Assembly (NCBI RefSeq): GCF_001545115.1 | Contig: NZ_FCNU01000007.1 | Span: 478,759-542,758, forward strand | Direction of reading: 5' to 3' | From: Candidatus Protochlamydia phocaeensis | GTDB lineage: Bacteria; Chlamydiota; Chlamydiia; Chlamydiales; Parachlamydiaceae | Length of the DNA stretch: 64,000 bases | Shown: in pieces, positions 1 to 6,804 of the stretch | Layout: each line of letters begins with the position of its first letter | Numbering within the stretch: the first letter of the stretch is position 1 | Notes under the pieces: model-generated | Seen by the model: only the letters and a program-made list of their open reading frames with translations | Told to the model about the DNA's origin: nothing | Database searches by the model: none | Translations under genes and position numbers: made by a program

Positions 1-657
1 CATTAAAACGACTCCTACAGAGCGAATGCCGATAATGACGGAAATCGCCACTAAAATAAACAGCAGGGTATCGATTGATCTAACAGAAATGCCGATACTC
101 TTTGCATATTGACGATCAAACGTCATGACTTGCAATTCTTTATATAGCACTGAAATAATGGCAAGCACAATAAGAGATAGCAGCCCATAGATGAAAATAT
201 GGATATCCGTCATCGTTGCCGCTTGGCCATATAAATAAGAGATCACTTGCTTATAGAGGGTCGTATAAGTAAATTGAACTTCGCTTGATAAGGCTAAGCC
301 TATTCCAAAAAAAGCCGACAATACAAAGCATAGGGCAGCATCGCTGGCCACCTTAAGCCGCCTTTCCATGAATAGGACTAGGAATAGCCCCAATACGGCC
401 GTTGCGAAAGCGCCCGCTAAAGTAAAGATGGAAAGAGTCAGCTCTTCCGATTCTTGAATAGATAAAGCGCCTGCTATTATGACGCCAAGGATCACCCCTG
501 GATAAGAAGCGTGCGACAGCGTTTCACCTATTAAAACCTGCTTACGCAAAAAAACAACGACTCCCATTAAACTAGCCGCCAGGCACATAAACATGCATCC
601 AATCGTAGGTGCTCTCAAAATGGGATCTGTAAAAAAAGAAAAAAAACTAATGTTCAT
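1..657 (-). CDS. Metal-ion ABC transporter permease (TroC/MntB/ZnuB type), C-terminus cut by window edge
   Basis: The frame is open from an ATG at 655-657 down to base 1, giving 219 codons (starts MNISFFSFFTDPILRAPTIG). The translation is almost all hydrophobic helices, and its segments resemble the metal-type ABC-3 permease family: RKQVLIGETLSHASYPGVIL near residue 38, a variant of the coupling helix, and LYKELQVMTFDRQYAKSIGI near residue 170. It would form the membrane channel that imports Mn, Zn or Fe across the inner membrane. It starts five bases after the ATPase gene ends, so it is the last visible gene of an ABC operon (lipoprotein, ATPase, permease). The last helices and the stop lie outside the window. 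Metal specificity cannot be read from the sequence. Confidence 0.88.
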   Translation of the reverse strand, partial: MNISFFSFFTDPILRAPTIGCMFMCLAASLMGVVVFLRKQVLIGETLSHASYPGVILGVIIAGALSIQESEELTLSIFTLAGAFATAVLGLFLVLFMERRLKVASDAALCFVLSAFFGIGLALSSEVQFTYTTLYKQVISYLYGQAATMTDIHIFIYGLLSLIVLAIISVLYKELQVMTFDRQYAKSIGISVRSIDTLLFILVAISVIIGIRSVGVVLM

Positions 658-662
658 GGCTA

Positions 663-1460
663 CTAATTTTTTACACCTGCATTCTTTTGCTGGGACAATT
701 TTAGCGCCTGATCAAAAAGGGCATAGCTTCTTCCATAAGCCGCATTGAGATAATGAGGAGTAAAGACTTTTTCTACTTCCCCATAAGCAATCAAACGCAC
801 ATTGAGAATCATCACCCAATCGAAATAACGCTCGACCGTACTTAAGTCATGGTGCACGACAAAAACCGTCTTGCCTTTTGTCCGCAACTGTTGCAACAGC
901 TGAACAATCGCCGTTTCCGTGGCAAGGTCTACTCCCGTAAAAGGCTCATCCATAAAATAAATATCCGCCTCTTGCAATAAAGCACGGGCAAGAAACACTC
1001 TTTGCTGCTGTCCGCCCGACAGCTGGCTGATCTGTCTATTGGCATAAGCAGACATTCCGACCACTTCTAGATAATGATCGGCAGCGGTCCGATCCGCTTC
1101 TCGCGGACGGCGCCAAAGGCCTAGGCGTCCATAACGCCCCATCAGAACAAGGTCGCGCACTGTAACGGGAAAATCCCAATCAACGGATTCACGTTGAGGC
1201 ACGTAAGCAACCCTTTGTCGGACTTGCTTCAAGGGCTGCCCAAAAAAATCGATGCGCCCAGAAATGGGTTTAATCAATCCTAATGCCGTTTTGATAAACG
1301 TACTTTTCCCAGCTCCATTAGGTCCAACAATTCCCACTAATACACCTTCTGGAATAGAGACGGAAATATCCCATAAAGCCGGCGTTTTGCCATAATTGAC
1401 AGTCATTTGGCTCACTCGAAGCGCAGAAGATGGAGAATGGGTATGAGAAGGATTATCCAT
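663..1460 (-). CDS. Metal-ion ABC transporter ATP-binding protein
   Basis: 265 residues with a complete ABC ATPase signature: Walker A GPNGAGKST near residue 46, Q-loop QRESVDWDF, signature LSGGQQQR near 147, Walker B IYFMDEPF, and a switch histidine in VVHHDLSTV. The QRESVDWDFPVTVRDLVLMG segment is typical of the TroB/MntA/ZnuC group that energises import of divalent metals. It pairs with the permease immediately downstream and the lipoprotein upstream (73-base gap). ATP hydrolysis would take place on the cytoplasmic face. The length is normal and nothing appears broken. Confidence 0.93.
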   Translation of the reverse strand: MDNPSHTHSPSSALRVSQMTVNYGKTPALWDISVSIPEGVLVGIVGPNGAGKSTFIKTALGLIKPISGRIDFFGQPLKQVRQRVAYVPQRESVDWDFPVTVRDLVLMGRYGRLGLWRRPREADRTAADHYLEVVGMSAYANRQISQLSGGQQQRVFLARALLQEADIYFMDEPFTGVDLATETAIVQLLQQLRTKGKTVFVVHHDLSTVERYFDWVMILNVRLIAYGEVEKVFTPHYLNAAYGRSYALFDQALKLSQQKNAGVKN

Positions 1461-1533
1461 AAAGATTAAAACCTGATTGATTACTCGTCTTTAACCAAAT
1501 GGCTAAACAGAAAAGCGTGCTTTCATAAAACAA

Positions 1534-2544
1534 TTATTTTGCATGGGGCACCTCTTTTGCCATATGCTCAGCCAAGGTATTGGCATTATAAAGGATCATT
1601 TTGATATACGTGTCGCCTTCCGATCCAGGCTTGCCCATGGCATCGCCATACAAAGGACAGCAAGCGATGCGAACAGCCATTCCATGCTCCTGGCAAGCTT
1701 GAACAATTTTTCTAATCGAGTCGCGGCTCACATTTGTTTCAGGAAATAAAAGAGAAATCCGGTGCTGCTGCAGATAATCTATTATTGCTTTAATATCCAT
1801 TGCGCTTAACTGGCTTTCGGGAGCTAGGCCTTCAGGAGCTGCAAAACGCTTTCTCCATTCCTCATTCGATTGTTCGCCTTCTTCGGCCAAATAAGCACGG
1901 GTAAAATAATTAAAAGCATCATGGCTTGTCACTAAATAGCGTTTATTGGATGGCACCTGCATAAGAGCTTGCCGAGCCTGCTTATGCAAATCCAGCAACT
2001 CTTCTTGCAGGCGTTTTCCGTTAGCCGCAAATTCTTGCGCATGTACAGGATCTTGCTGGCTAAGAGAGCGGACAATCAAAGGGATGGCTTTCGACCATAG
2101 CGACGCGTCCATCCAAATATGAGGATCTTTTTGGCCATTGACTAAAATGATTAAAGAGGGGTCTTGCCGCTCAATCAAATCTCCCAGTCCAATCGCTTTT
2201 GGATTTTGAATGAGATACTGATGCAGGCTGGGGCCATGTTCCAATCCTAGCCCATTATAAAAAATTAATTGCGCAAACATTAATTTTTCATCATCGCCTT
2301 TAACTAATTGATAAGAATGCGGATCTAATTCTCCTTGGATCAAAGTCAACGCATCAATGTGACTTCCTCCTACTTGCTTGACCAAATCGTTAATCATGGC
2401 AGTGGTACTTAAGACCTTTACTTTGCCATTCGCTTCGATCCATTTTTGAAAAGCCTCTTGCCGATGGGATGGTTGCTGGCGAGAGCAGCTGGCAAAGCTA
2501 ATGATCCATAGTGTACAAATAAGGCCCCATATAAATTTTCTCAT
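1534..2544 (-). CDS. Metal-binding lipoprotein of ABC importer (TroA/ZnuA family)
   Basis: 336 residues. The N-terminus is a lipoprotein signal (MRKFIWGLICTLWIISFASC) with the lipidation cysteine at residue 20 in the lipobox FASC. Cluster A-1 periplasmic metal-binding proteins carry histidine and acidic ligands, and candidates here are DPHSYQL near 75, DPHIWMD near 141, TSHDAFNYF near 207 and the ETNVSRDSI region near 270. It would capture the metal in the periplasm for the ATPase/permease genes downstream. There is no long His-rich loop, which argues weakly for Mn/Fe over Zn. Its start codon overlaps the stop of the DUF971 gene by four bases (ATGA), so the operon probably begins further upstream with the Mrp-type gene. 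Confidence 0.9.
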   Translation of the reverse strand: MRKFIWGLICTLWIISFASCSRQQPSHRQEAFQKWIEANGKVKVLSTTAMINDLVKQVGGSHIDALTLIQGELDPHSYQLVKGDDEKLMFAQLIFYNGLGLEHGPSLHQYLIQNPKAIGLGDLIERQDPSLIILVNGQKDPHIWMDASLWSKAIPLIVRSLSQQDPVHAQEFAANGKRLQEELLDLHKQARQALMQVPSNKRYLVTSHDAFNYFTRAYLAEEGEQSNEEWRKRFAAPEGLAPESQLSAMDIKAIIDYLQQHRISLLFPETNVSRDSIRKIVQACQEHGMAVRIACCPLYGDAMGKPGSEGDTYIKMILYNANTLAEHMAKEVPHAK

Positions 2545-2864
2545 TTTATCCCCATTTTGCGTAGCATATCAAAGCTATAAATCCCGGTTGAACAACCGGA
2601 AGTAAATTGAATTTGCAAAGCATAGCGGCCTACACTACGTATGGCCGTTGCCCGCACATCATCCCGGATTATCGTCGAATCCATGCGCCGCTTTCCCGTA
2701 TGCTCATCTACGCAGTTTGCACATGGGCAAACCCTTTGCAAATCGCTGAGTCGAAAGCGCTGCTTCTGTCCATCGCTCCATGTAATAGAAAAGGTGTGAT
2801 TATCTTCCTGCGTAATGCCGTGTATGGCAAGTGGCATATTCATGATGGCTTCATCTCCTTCCAA
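2541..2864 (-). CDS. DUF971 / GBBH-like N-terminal domain protein
   Basis: 107 residues that look like the small standalone DUF971 family, related to the N-terminal domain of gamma-butyrobetaine hydroxylase. Visible marks are the ITWSDGQKQRFRLSDLQ strand-helix and the cysteine pair in CPCANC, then a conserved tail (ALQIQFTSGCSTGIYSFDML). In that family the cysteines are usually a metal or Fe-S ligand. DUF971 genes often sit beside or fused to Mrp-type ATPases, and here the start overlaps the Mrp gene by 25 bases. The first ATG (MEGDEAIMNM) gives 107 residues; the internal ATG at residue 8 is a possible true start. The role is inferred as a partner of the ATPase in Fe-S assembly. Confidence 0.8.
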   Translation of the reverse strand: MEGDEAIMNMPLAIHGITQEDNHTFSITWSDGQKQRFRLSDLQRVCPCANCVDEHTGKRRMDSTIIRDDVRATAIRSVGRYALQIQFTSGCSTGIYSFDMLRKMGIK

Positions 2865-3709
2865 GCTAATTCGAAATGAGAAAGAGCGGATGAGGCTTGC
2901 GATTTAAGCGCTTCCGCATGAGCGACAAGCTGCTGGCTAAGCTGAATAAACGCTTGGGTAGCAGGTTTCTGCTTGAGTGGATCGAGAACAAATAAAGATT
3001 GGCCTTTATCTCCGCATGCGCAAAGATCAGGATCAATTGGAATGCCTCCAAGAAAAGGAGCTCCAACTTCCTTTGCCAATCGCTCTCCCCCTCCCCGTCC
3101 GAATAAATATAGCGGCTCATCCAATTGAGGAGAGGTATAATAGCTCATATTTTCTACAATACCCAAAATAGGCACTTTCACTTGCTCGAATAAATAAATA
3201 GCCTTCCGGACATCCAAAATAGCCACCTCTTGCGGAGTCGTCACCATAATAGCCCCAGTCAGATTGGCCTGTTGGCTTAACGTCAACTGAACATCGCCTG
3301 TCCCAGGAGGAAAATCAATTAATAGAAAATCCAAGCTTCCCCAGGCCACATTTTTAATAAACTGAGAAATTAAACCATTGGCGATAGGCGCTCTGACAGC
3401 TGTCGCTTCATATTCTTTCCGAAAATACGCCATCGAAATCATTTTAATTCCGGCGCATAAGGCAGGCTGAATAATTTCTCCTTTCTGACTTGGCAAGCGA
3501 TCTTCCGGAAGCATTTTTCGAATCGATGGCCCATAAATATCCGTATCCATGATGCCAACACTATAGCCTTGATCTCTTAACGCTAAAGCCAGATTAACTG
3601 TCACGGAAGATTTTCCCACTCCTCCTTTTCCTGCAGCAATCGCAATAATAAATTTAATGGCTGCCAAAGGCGGAGATGGCTGGAATATTTGCAGAGGCAT
3701 GACTATCAT
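2840..3709 (-). CDS. mrp: Mrp/ApbC/NBP35-type P-loop ATPase
   Basis: 289 residues with the deviant Walker A GKGGVGKSS (27-35), DTDIYGPSI (55-63) and IDFPPGTGDVQLTL (131-144), the hallmarks of Mrp/NBP35 Fe-S carrier ATPases. The N-terminal MIP18/DUF59 domain found in many bacterial homologues is absent. The position after ENMS, where family members carry a CxxC that bridges the cluster in the dimer, reads ENMSYYTSPQL (186-196) with no cysteine. A CAC pair at 230-232 lies in a loop that normally has none. It may therefore bind a cluster differently or not at all. It overlaps the DUF971 gene, suggesting coupled expression. Identification as an Mrp-type ATPase is firm; the Fe-S role is uncertain. 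Confidence 0.88.
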   Translation of the reverse strand: MIVMPLQIFQPSPPLAAIKFIIAIAAGKGGVGKSSVTVNLALALRDQGYSVGIMDTDIYGPSIRKMLPEDRLPSQKGEIIQPALCAGIKMISMAYFRKEYEATAVRAPIANGLISQFIKNVAWGSLDFLLIDFPPGTGDVQLTLSQQANLTGAIMVTTPQEVAILDVRKAIYLFEQVKVPILGIVENMSYYTSPQLDEPLYLFGRGGGERLAKEVGAPFLGGIPIDPDLCACGDKGQSLFVLDPLKQKPATQAFIQLSQQLVAHAEALKSQASSALSHFELAWKEMKPS

Positions 3710-3740
3710 CCTTAATTTACATTTATGATATTCAATCCGC

Positions 3741-3872
3741 TTCTAAGAAGCTGTCCTAAACCCCATAATCGATATTTGAGATTATTTTCGCCTAGGGAAC
3801 AAGAAGCGCTTCCTAGGGAAAAAGGCTTAAACTCAAGCCATTAGATGGTTTTTTAACACCTTCTAAGAGGAT
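3741..3872. repeat. Palindromic intergenic repeat, copy 1 (both arms)
   Basis: Imperfect palindrome of about 130 bases. The left arm carries the ATAATCGATATTTGAG core and CGCCTAGGGAAC. Read on the other strand, the right arm carries CTAATGGCTTGAGTTTAAG and TTTTTCCCTAGGAAGCGC. The centre is the CTAGGGAAC / TTCCTAGGG pair around 3790-3818. It belongs to the dispersed family described in the findings. Confidence 0.75.
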
Positions 3873-3966
3873 TTCTTAAAACTGCTAATGACCTATATTC
3901 AAAATTATTTAGGATAATTTAAAGGCAGCGAGCCCTATTGGATTCAAGATGGCTCGCTCCTTTAAA
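3870..3966. repeat. Palindromic repeat half-copy followed by a 16-bp hairpin
   Basis: Bases 3876-3911 repeat the family arm (TTAAAACTGCTAATGACC then TATATTC-like core). It leads into a hairpin with arms 3918-3934 and 3951-3966 (TTTAAAGG, one bulged C, AGCGAGCC against GGCTCGCTCCTTTAAA), 16 pairs long. No gene end lies within 150 bases, so it is more likely part of the repeat than a plain terminator. Confidence 0.6.
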
Positions 3967-4345
3967 CCGCTAAGAATCCTTAGTTCATGATGAACGCAAA
4001 TCTAATCATTGGCGCCTTTAATATGCCTCTAAGCTTTCTCTATCTTAATAAGGCGTCTAACCTCATTCTTTGGATGCCTCGCATAGAGCAGACGCTTATC
4101 TTGAAAAAAGAACAGTTTAATTGATTTAGGTTTGGTTGCCTAGTAAAAGTTATCCTCTTGTCCTAGAAGAATTTTCAAATTTATTTTAAAATTTAAATTA
4201 CCTTTGAGCCATTCAATGAATGGCTAATTGTCCCTCTTTAAGCTTGCTTTCTTCCTATCTAGGGCATCATGAGTTCGGCAACGGTCTCTTCCCTCTCCCC
4301 TTTATTTCTTTTTCAACGCTCTTTAATTAATGGGACGGAGAGGAC

Positions 4346-4452
4346 CTAAGAAAATGGATTAAAACCGCTAATGATCGATATTTGAGGTTATTTTCTCCTT
4401 AGGGGGCAATCCTCTCAAATATCAATTATTATGAGTTTTAATTCCCCTTTAA
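4346..4452. repeat. Palindromic intergenic repeat, copy 3 (both arms)
   Basis: The left arm is GGATTAAAACCGCTAATG, then ATCGATATTTGAGGTTATT. The right arm on the other strand reads GGAATTAAAACTCATAATAA, then TTGATATTTGAGAGGATTG. The two arms match over about 40 bases with a short centre near 4397-4405. Confidence 0.8.
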
Positions 4453-4620
4453 CAGAATACCCTTCCCTCCTAAAGCCATTTTTATGGCTTTTCGATTTAA
4501 ATATGTTTTGATATTCAACAGACTTCATTCTATTTATCAGTTATTGAATTGATTAAAAGGAAAATTATTTCCAGAAGAAGGGAACTAGCGCTATCATTTG
4601 ATAAATAATTCTATGCTATT

Positions 4621-4786
4621 TAGAGACTGTCCACGATCTGAAATAGTATGATTTGTATGCTGAATTTAGTTATAAACGTGTAAAAATTTTTCGTCAGATT
4701 AAAAAATAGGCTCAAAAAATTTTTCCGCGTTTCTAACAAAATTGAGCAGCAAAGCATACTTATTTGAGATCGTGGACAGTCTTCTA
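4621..4786. mobile_element. MITE-like element with near-perfect terminal inverted repeats and TA flanks
   Basis: The left end GACTGTCCACGATCT (4625-4639) is the exact reverse complement of the right end. The similarity continues inward (left GAAATA-GTATG..TTTGTATGC, right CAAATAAGTATG..TTTGCTGC) to about 65 bases per side. A TA lies just outside each end (4621-4622 and 4785-4786), as expected for a target-site duplication of the IS630/Tc1-mariner type. No frame inside could encode a transposase, so it would be a non-autonomous element. Confidence 0.72.
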
Positions 4787-5207
4787 GACTCAACTAGAAA
4801 ACTATTAGACACATACAAACTTTGACATTAGTTGATAATCCTTATTCTTCATCCAGTTTAGGTACAAAAACAGATTTGCATTATCTTGACTTAAGTTGAG
4901 AAAATTAATTAATGAAATTGATTGTTGGCAAAAAAAATGGAAAAATCTGGATTAATTTATCTTGCAAGAAAACATATAATTTCTTAAATTTCCATTAATA
5001 AATAAAGAGTAGCGATAATGTTGCGCTCTAAAGACATTTTGAAAATTCTGGAATCAATTGGTTAAATATTCAACAATGTTCAGATCTATTTTTTGAACAT
5101 TAATTCTTGCAGTGAAGGGCAGGAGGTCTTTTTACCTAAAAAAGCGCCATCCAGCGAAACACACCTTGATTGCTAGAAACCATAAACAGCTCGTGCATTG
5201 ATGAAAA

Positions 5208-5227
5208 TTGTAACGTTTACGTTACAA
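5208..5227. promoter_or_regulatory. Perfect 8-bp inverted repeat, candidate operator
   Basis: TTGTAACG (5208-5215) and CGTTACAA (5220-5227) form a perfect inverted repeat with the four-base spacer TTTA. It lies about 90 bases upstream of the start chosen for the basic hypothetical protein. Its size and spacing suit a dimeric helix-turn-helix repressor better than a terminator. The binding protein is unknown. Confidence 0.5.
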
Positions 5228-5315
5228 GCTTGAAACGGCAAGCTAGATGCTTGCCATGGCCTTATGGCATAGGCCAATATTCGTAAACCAAAAAAATATG
5301 CTATTAGAGGAAAAA

Positions 5316-5813
5316 ATGGACAATAAACAACTCGAACATTTGATTCAATCTGCTGTCAAAAAAGTTGGCGGAAAGAAAGAGAATGACATTTGTCATTATC
5401 TCCCGGTACCCACAGGAGGATATATCCACCACTTTACTATGCGTAAAATGAAGACAGAAGATCCTCAGCAACTATCCGAATTAATTACAAAATATATCAT
5501 TAACGCTAGCCATCCACAGGAAGTGACTCCAAAGCAACGTGCGGCCAGAGGATCGCGTAAACGCCGAGATCTTTTCACATTCTCTAAACAAGATTTAGAA
5601 AGAATGTTGAACATGGCGCGCTTGGCTGGCGATAAAGAGATGATTCGCAAACTGACACCTAAGAAAGATTTGAGAACGATTAAAAGAGAACTCATTTCTT
5701 CTATTCGTCATGGTAGAATCGAACCAGAACTCTGGAATCTTTATGTTGAAACCATGACTAATCAAGCTAGTTTAGCTACTGCTCCTATTAACGGTGCAGC
5801 TGTGTCCGTATAA
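5316..5813 (+). CDS. Basic conserved hypothetical protein, possibly nucleic-acid binding
   Basis: 165 residues from the ATG at 5316 (MDNKQLEHLIQSAVKKVGGK), chosen because AGAGGA sits seven bases upstream. Earlier in-frame starts at 5247 and 5298 lack a good ribosome site. The protein is rich in Lys/Arg, with a central basic patch (KQRAARGSRKRRDLF) and helical regions. The early HYLPVPTGGYIHHFTMRKM segment looks ordered and conserved. There is no signal peptide or membrane segment. I do not recognise the family; the composition suggests a small chromosomal or ribosome-associated protein. A terminator-like hairpin follows at 5830-5860. Confidence 0.7.
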   Translation: MDNKQLEHLIQSAVKKVGGKKENDICHYLPVPTGGYIHHFTMRKMKTEDPQQLSELITKYIINASHPQEVTPKQRAARGSRKRRDLFTFSKQDLERMLNMARLAGDKEMIRKLTPKKDLRTIKRELISSIRHGRIEPELWNLYVETMTNQASLATAPINGAAVSV

Positions 5814-5829
5814 GAAAGCCTCTTTTTTC

Positions 5830-5860
5830 ATCAGCCCTGCCCACCAAATGGGGGGCTGAT
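5830..5860 (+). terminator. Intrinsic terminator after the basic hypothetical gene
   Basis: ATCAGCCC (5830-5837) pairs with GGGCTGAT (5853-5860), with additional C/G pairs inside, followed by TTCTATTTT. It lies 16 bases after the stop. Because it reaches 5860, it also argues against the TTG at 5868 as the start of the next gene. Confidence 0.72.
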
Positions 5861-5879
5861 TTCTATTTTGGCACTCCTC

Positions 5880-6437
5880 ATGCAATCTTATTTCTTAGCC
5901 CTTGACTTCCCCTCCACTGTCAAATCCCGATTAGCTTCCCTCTGTTATGGACTTCCTCAAGTTCACTGGAAAGAGGAAAATAACTTTCATCTTATTCTAC
6001 GTCATTTAGGTTCTCTATCCGCTGCTGAATTGGTAGAAATTAAAGATCGCCTAGCCCACCTATTCTTCCTCCCTTTTTCTTTAACCTTGCAGGGCGTTGG
6101 CCACTTTCATTCAAAGAGCGATCGAGGGACTATTTGGATTGGCATTCAGCCGAATGCCTCTTTGATGACTTTAAAAAGAGAAATTGATCGCCTTTTAAAG
6201 GGATTGCCAATTCAACCCGAAAAAATATCTTTTCAACCCCATATTATCCTTGGATATTACGATCGTTTAAACCCTCAAAAGTTAGGCGATTACCTAATGG
6301 CACACGCCGATTATTATTCTGTTCCTATTGAAATCACAAGCTGTACGCTTTTTTGTTCCCGTCAAACCTCTAAGCACACCATTGACGAAACATTAGAGCA
6401 CTATTTAGCCTCAAAAGTAGAAACAGGCGAAGACTAA
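5880..6437 (+). CDS. 2'-5' RNA ligase superfamily protein (ThpR-like) with altered HxT motifs
   Basis: 185 residues from ATG 5880 (MQSYFLALDFPSTVKSRLAS). The fold marks are those of bacterial RNA 2',3'-cyclic phosphodiesterase/2'-5' ligase: an N-terminal FLALDFP strand, a first catalytic motif in NFHLILRHLG (35-44), and a second in QPHIILGYY (119-127). Both motifs should read H-x-T but read H-L-I (His37, Ile39) and H-I-I (His121, Ile123). The histidines remain and both threonines are lost. Loss of both would be expected to weaken phosphate handling, so the protein may be inactive, altered in substrate, or purely binding. It is followed by a strong terminator. Confidence 0.78.
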   Translation: MQSYFLALDFPSTVKSRLASLCYGLPQVHWKEENNFHLILRHLGSLSAAELVEIKDRLAHLFFLPFSLTLQGVGHFHSKSDRGTIWIGIQPNASLMTLKREIDRLLKGLPIQPEKISFQPHIILGYYDRLNPQKLGDYLMAHADYYSVPIEITSCTLFCSRQTSKHTIDETLEHYLASKVETGED

Positions 6438-6533
6438 CTCCAAACTCAGATTATTATTTAATTATTCTAGCCTTCTTTCGATATCATCAACGGACTGTGA
6501 TGCGAAGCTCGATAGGCAGCGTTGAATGCGCCT

Positions 6534-6610
6534 TTCGAAAGAATAAGATTCCTTATTCTTTCGAATCGATTCCGCTCGTTTAAATAAATTTAAACGAGCG
6601 GATCTTTTTT
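6534..6610 (+). terminator. Tandem perfect hairpins, the second with a T-run
   Basis: Hairpin 1 has arms 6534-6547 and 6552-6565 (TTCGAAAGAATAAG and its complement). Hairpin 2 has arms 6571-6585 and 6588-6602 (TCCGCTCGTTTAAAT and its complement), followed by TCTTTTTTCTT. Both stems are perfect. The second is a textbook intrinsic terminator about 130 bases after the ThpR-like stop. An almost identical first hairpin occurs at 52681-52715. Confidence 0.75.
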
Positions 6611-6742
6611 CTTCCCTGCTCCCAGAGAATTTCTTGAAAAGAAGGAATTTACCCTCACCTACAACAGCCTTAAGACCGTCCTCGATTTCAAATAAATAGG
6701 CATTGCTCAATTTTTAAACGACTTTATCGCTATAAGCAAAAA

Positions 6743-6769
6743 AAAAGCCCCTCTTAGAGAGGGGCTTTT
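6743..6769 (-). terminator. Intrinsic terminator of secDF
   Basis: Perfect hairpin AAAAGCCCCTCT / AGAGGGGCTTTT. Read on the minus strand it is followed by a run of T (the plus-strand A-run at 6737-6746). It sits 36 bases beyond the secDF stop. Confidence 0.85.
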
Positions 6770-6804
6770 GTCGTATAAGCTAGAAGCTTGACAGCTTCTT
6801 TATC

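Larger units (their letters stand above)
3710..5207. other. Gene-poor 1.5-kb stretch
   Basis: No convincing coding frame was found on either strand. It holds three palindromic-repeat copies or half-copies (3741-3872, 3870-3966, 4346-4452) and the MITE-like element at 4621-4786. The remainder (about 3967-4345 and 4787-5200) is AT-rich sequence with nothing recognised. Confidence 0.7.

Noticed and set aside
3918..3966. Hairpin as the terminator of a gene
   Set aside because: No gene ends within 150 bases on either strand, so it is listed as part of the repeat region instead.
6462..6710. 82-codon minus-strand frame between the ThpR-like gene and secDF
   Set aside because: It runs through two perfect hairpins including a clear terminator and its protein has no family features, so it is almost certainly chance.
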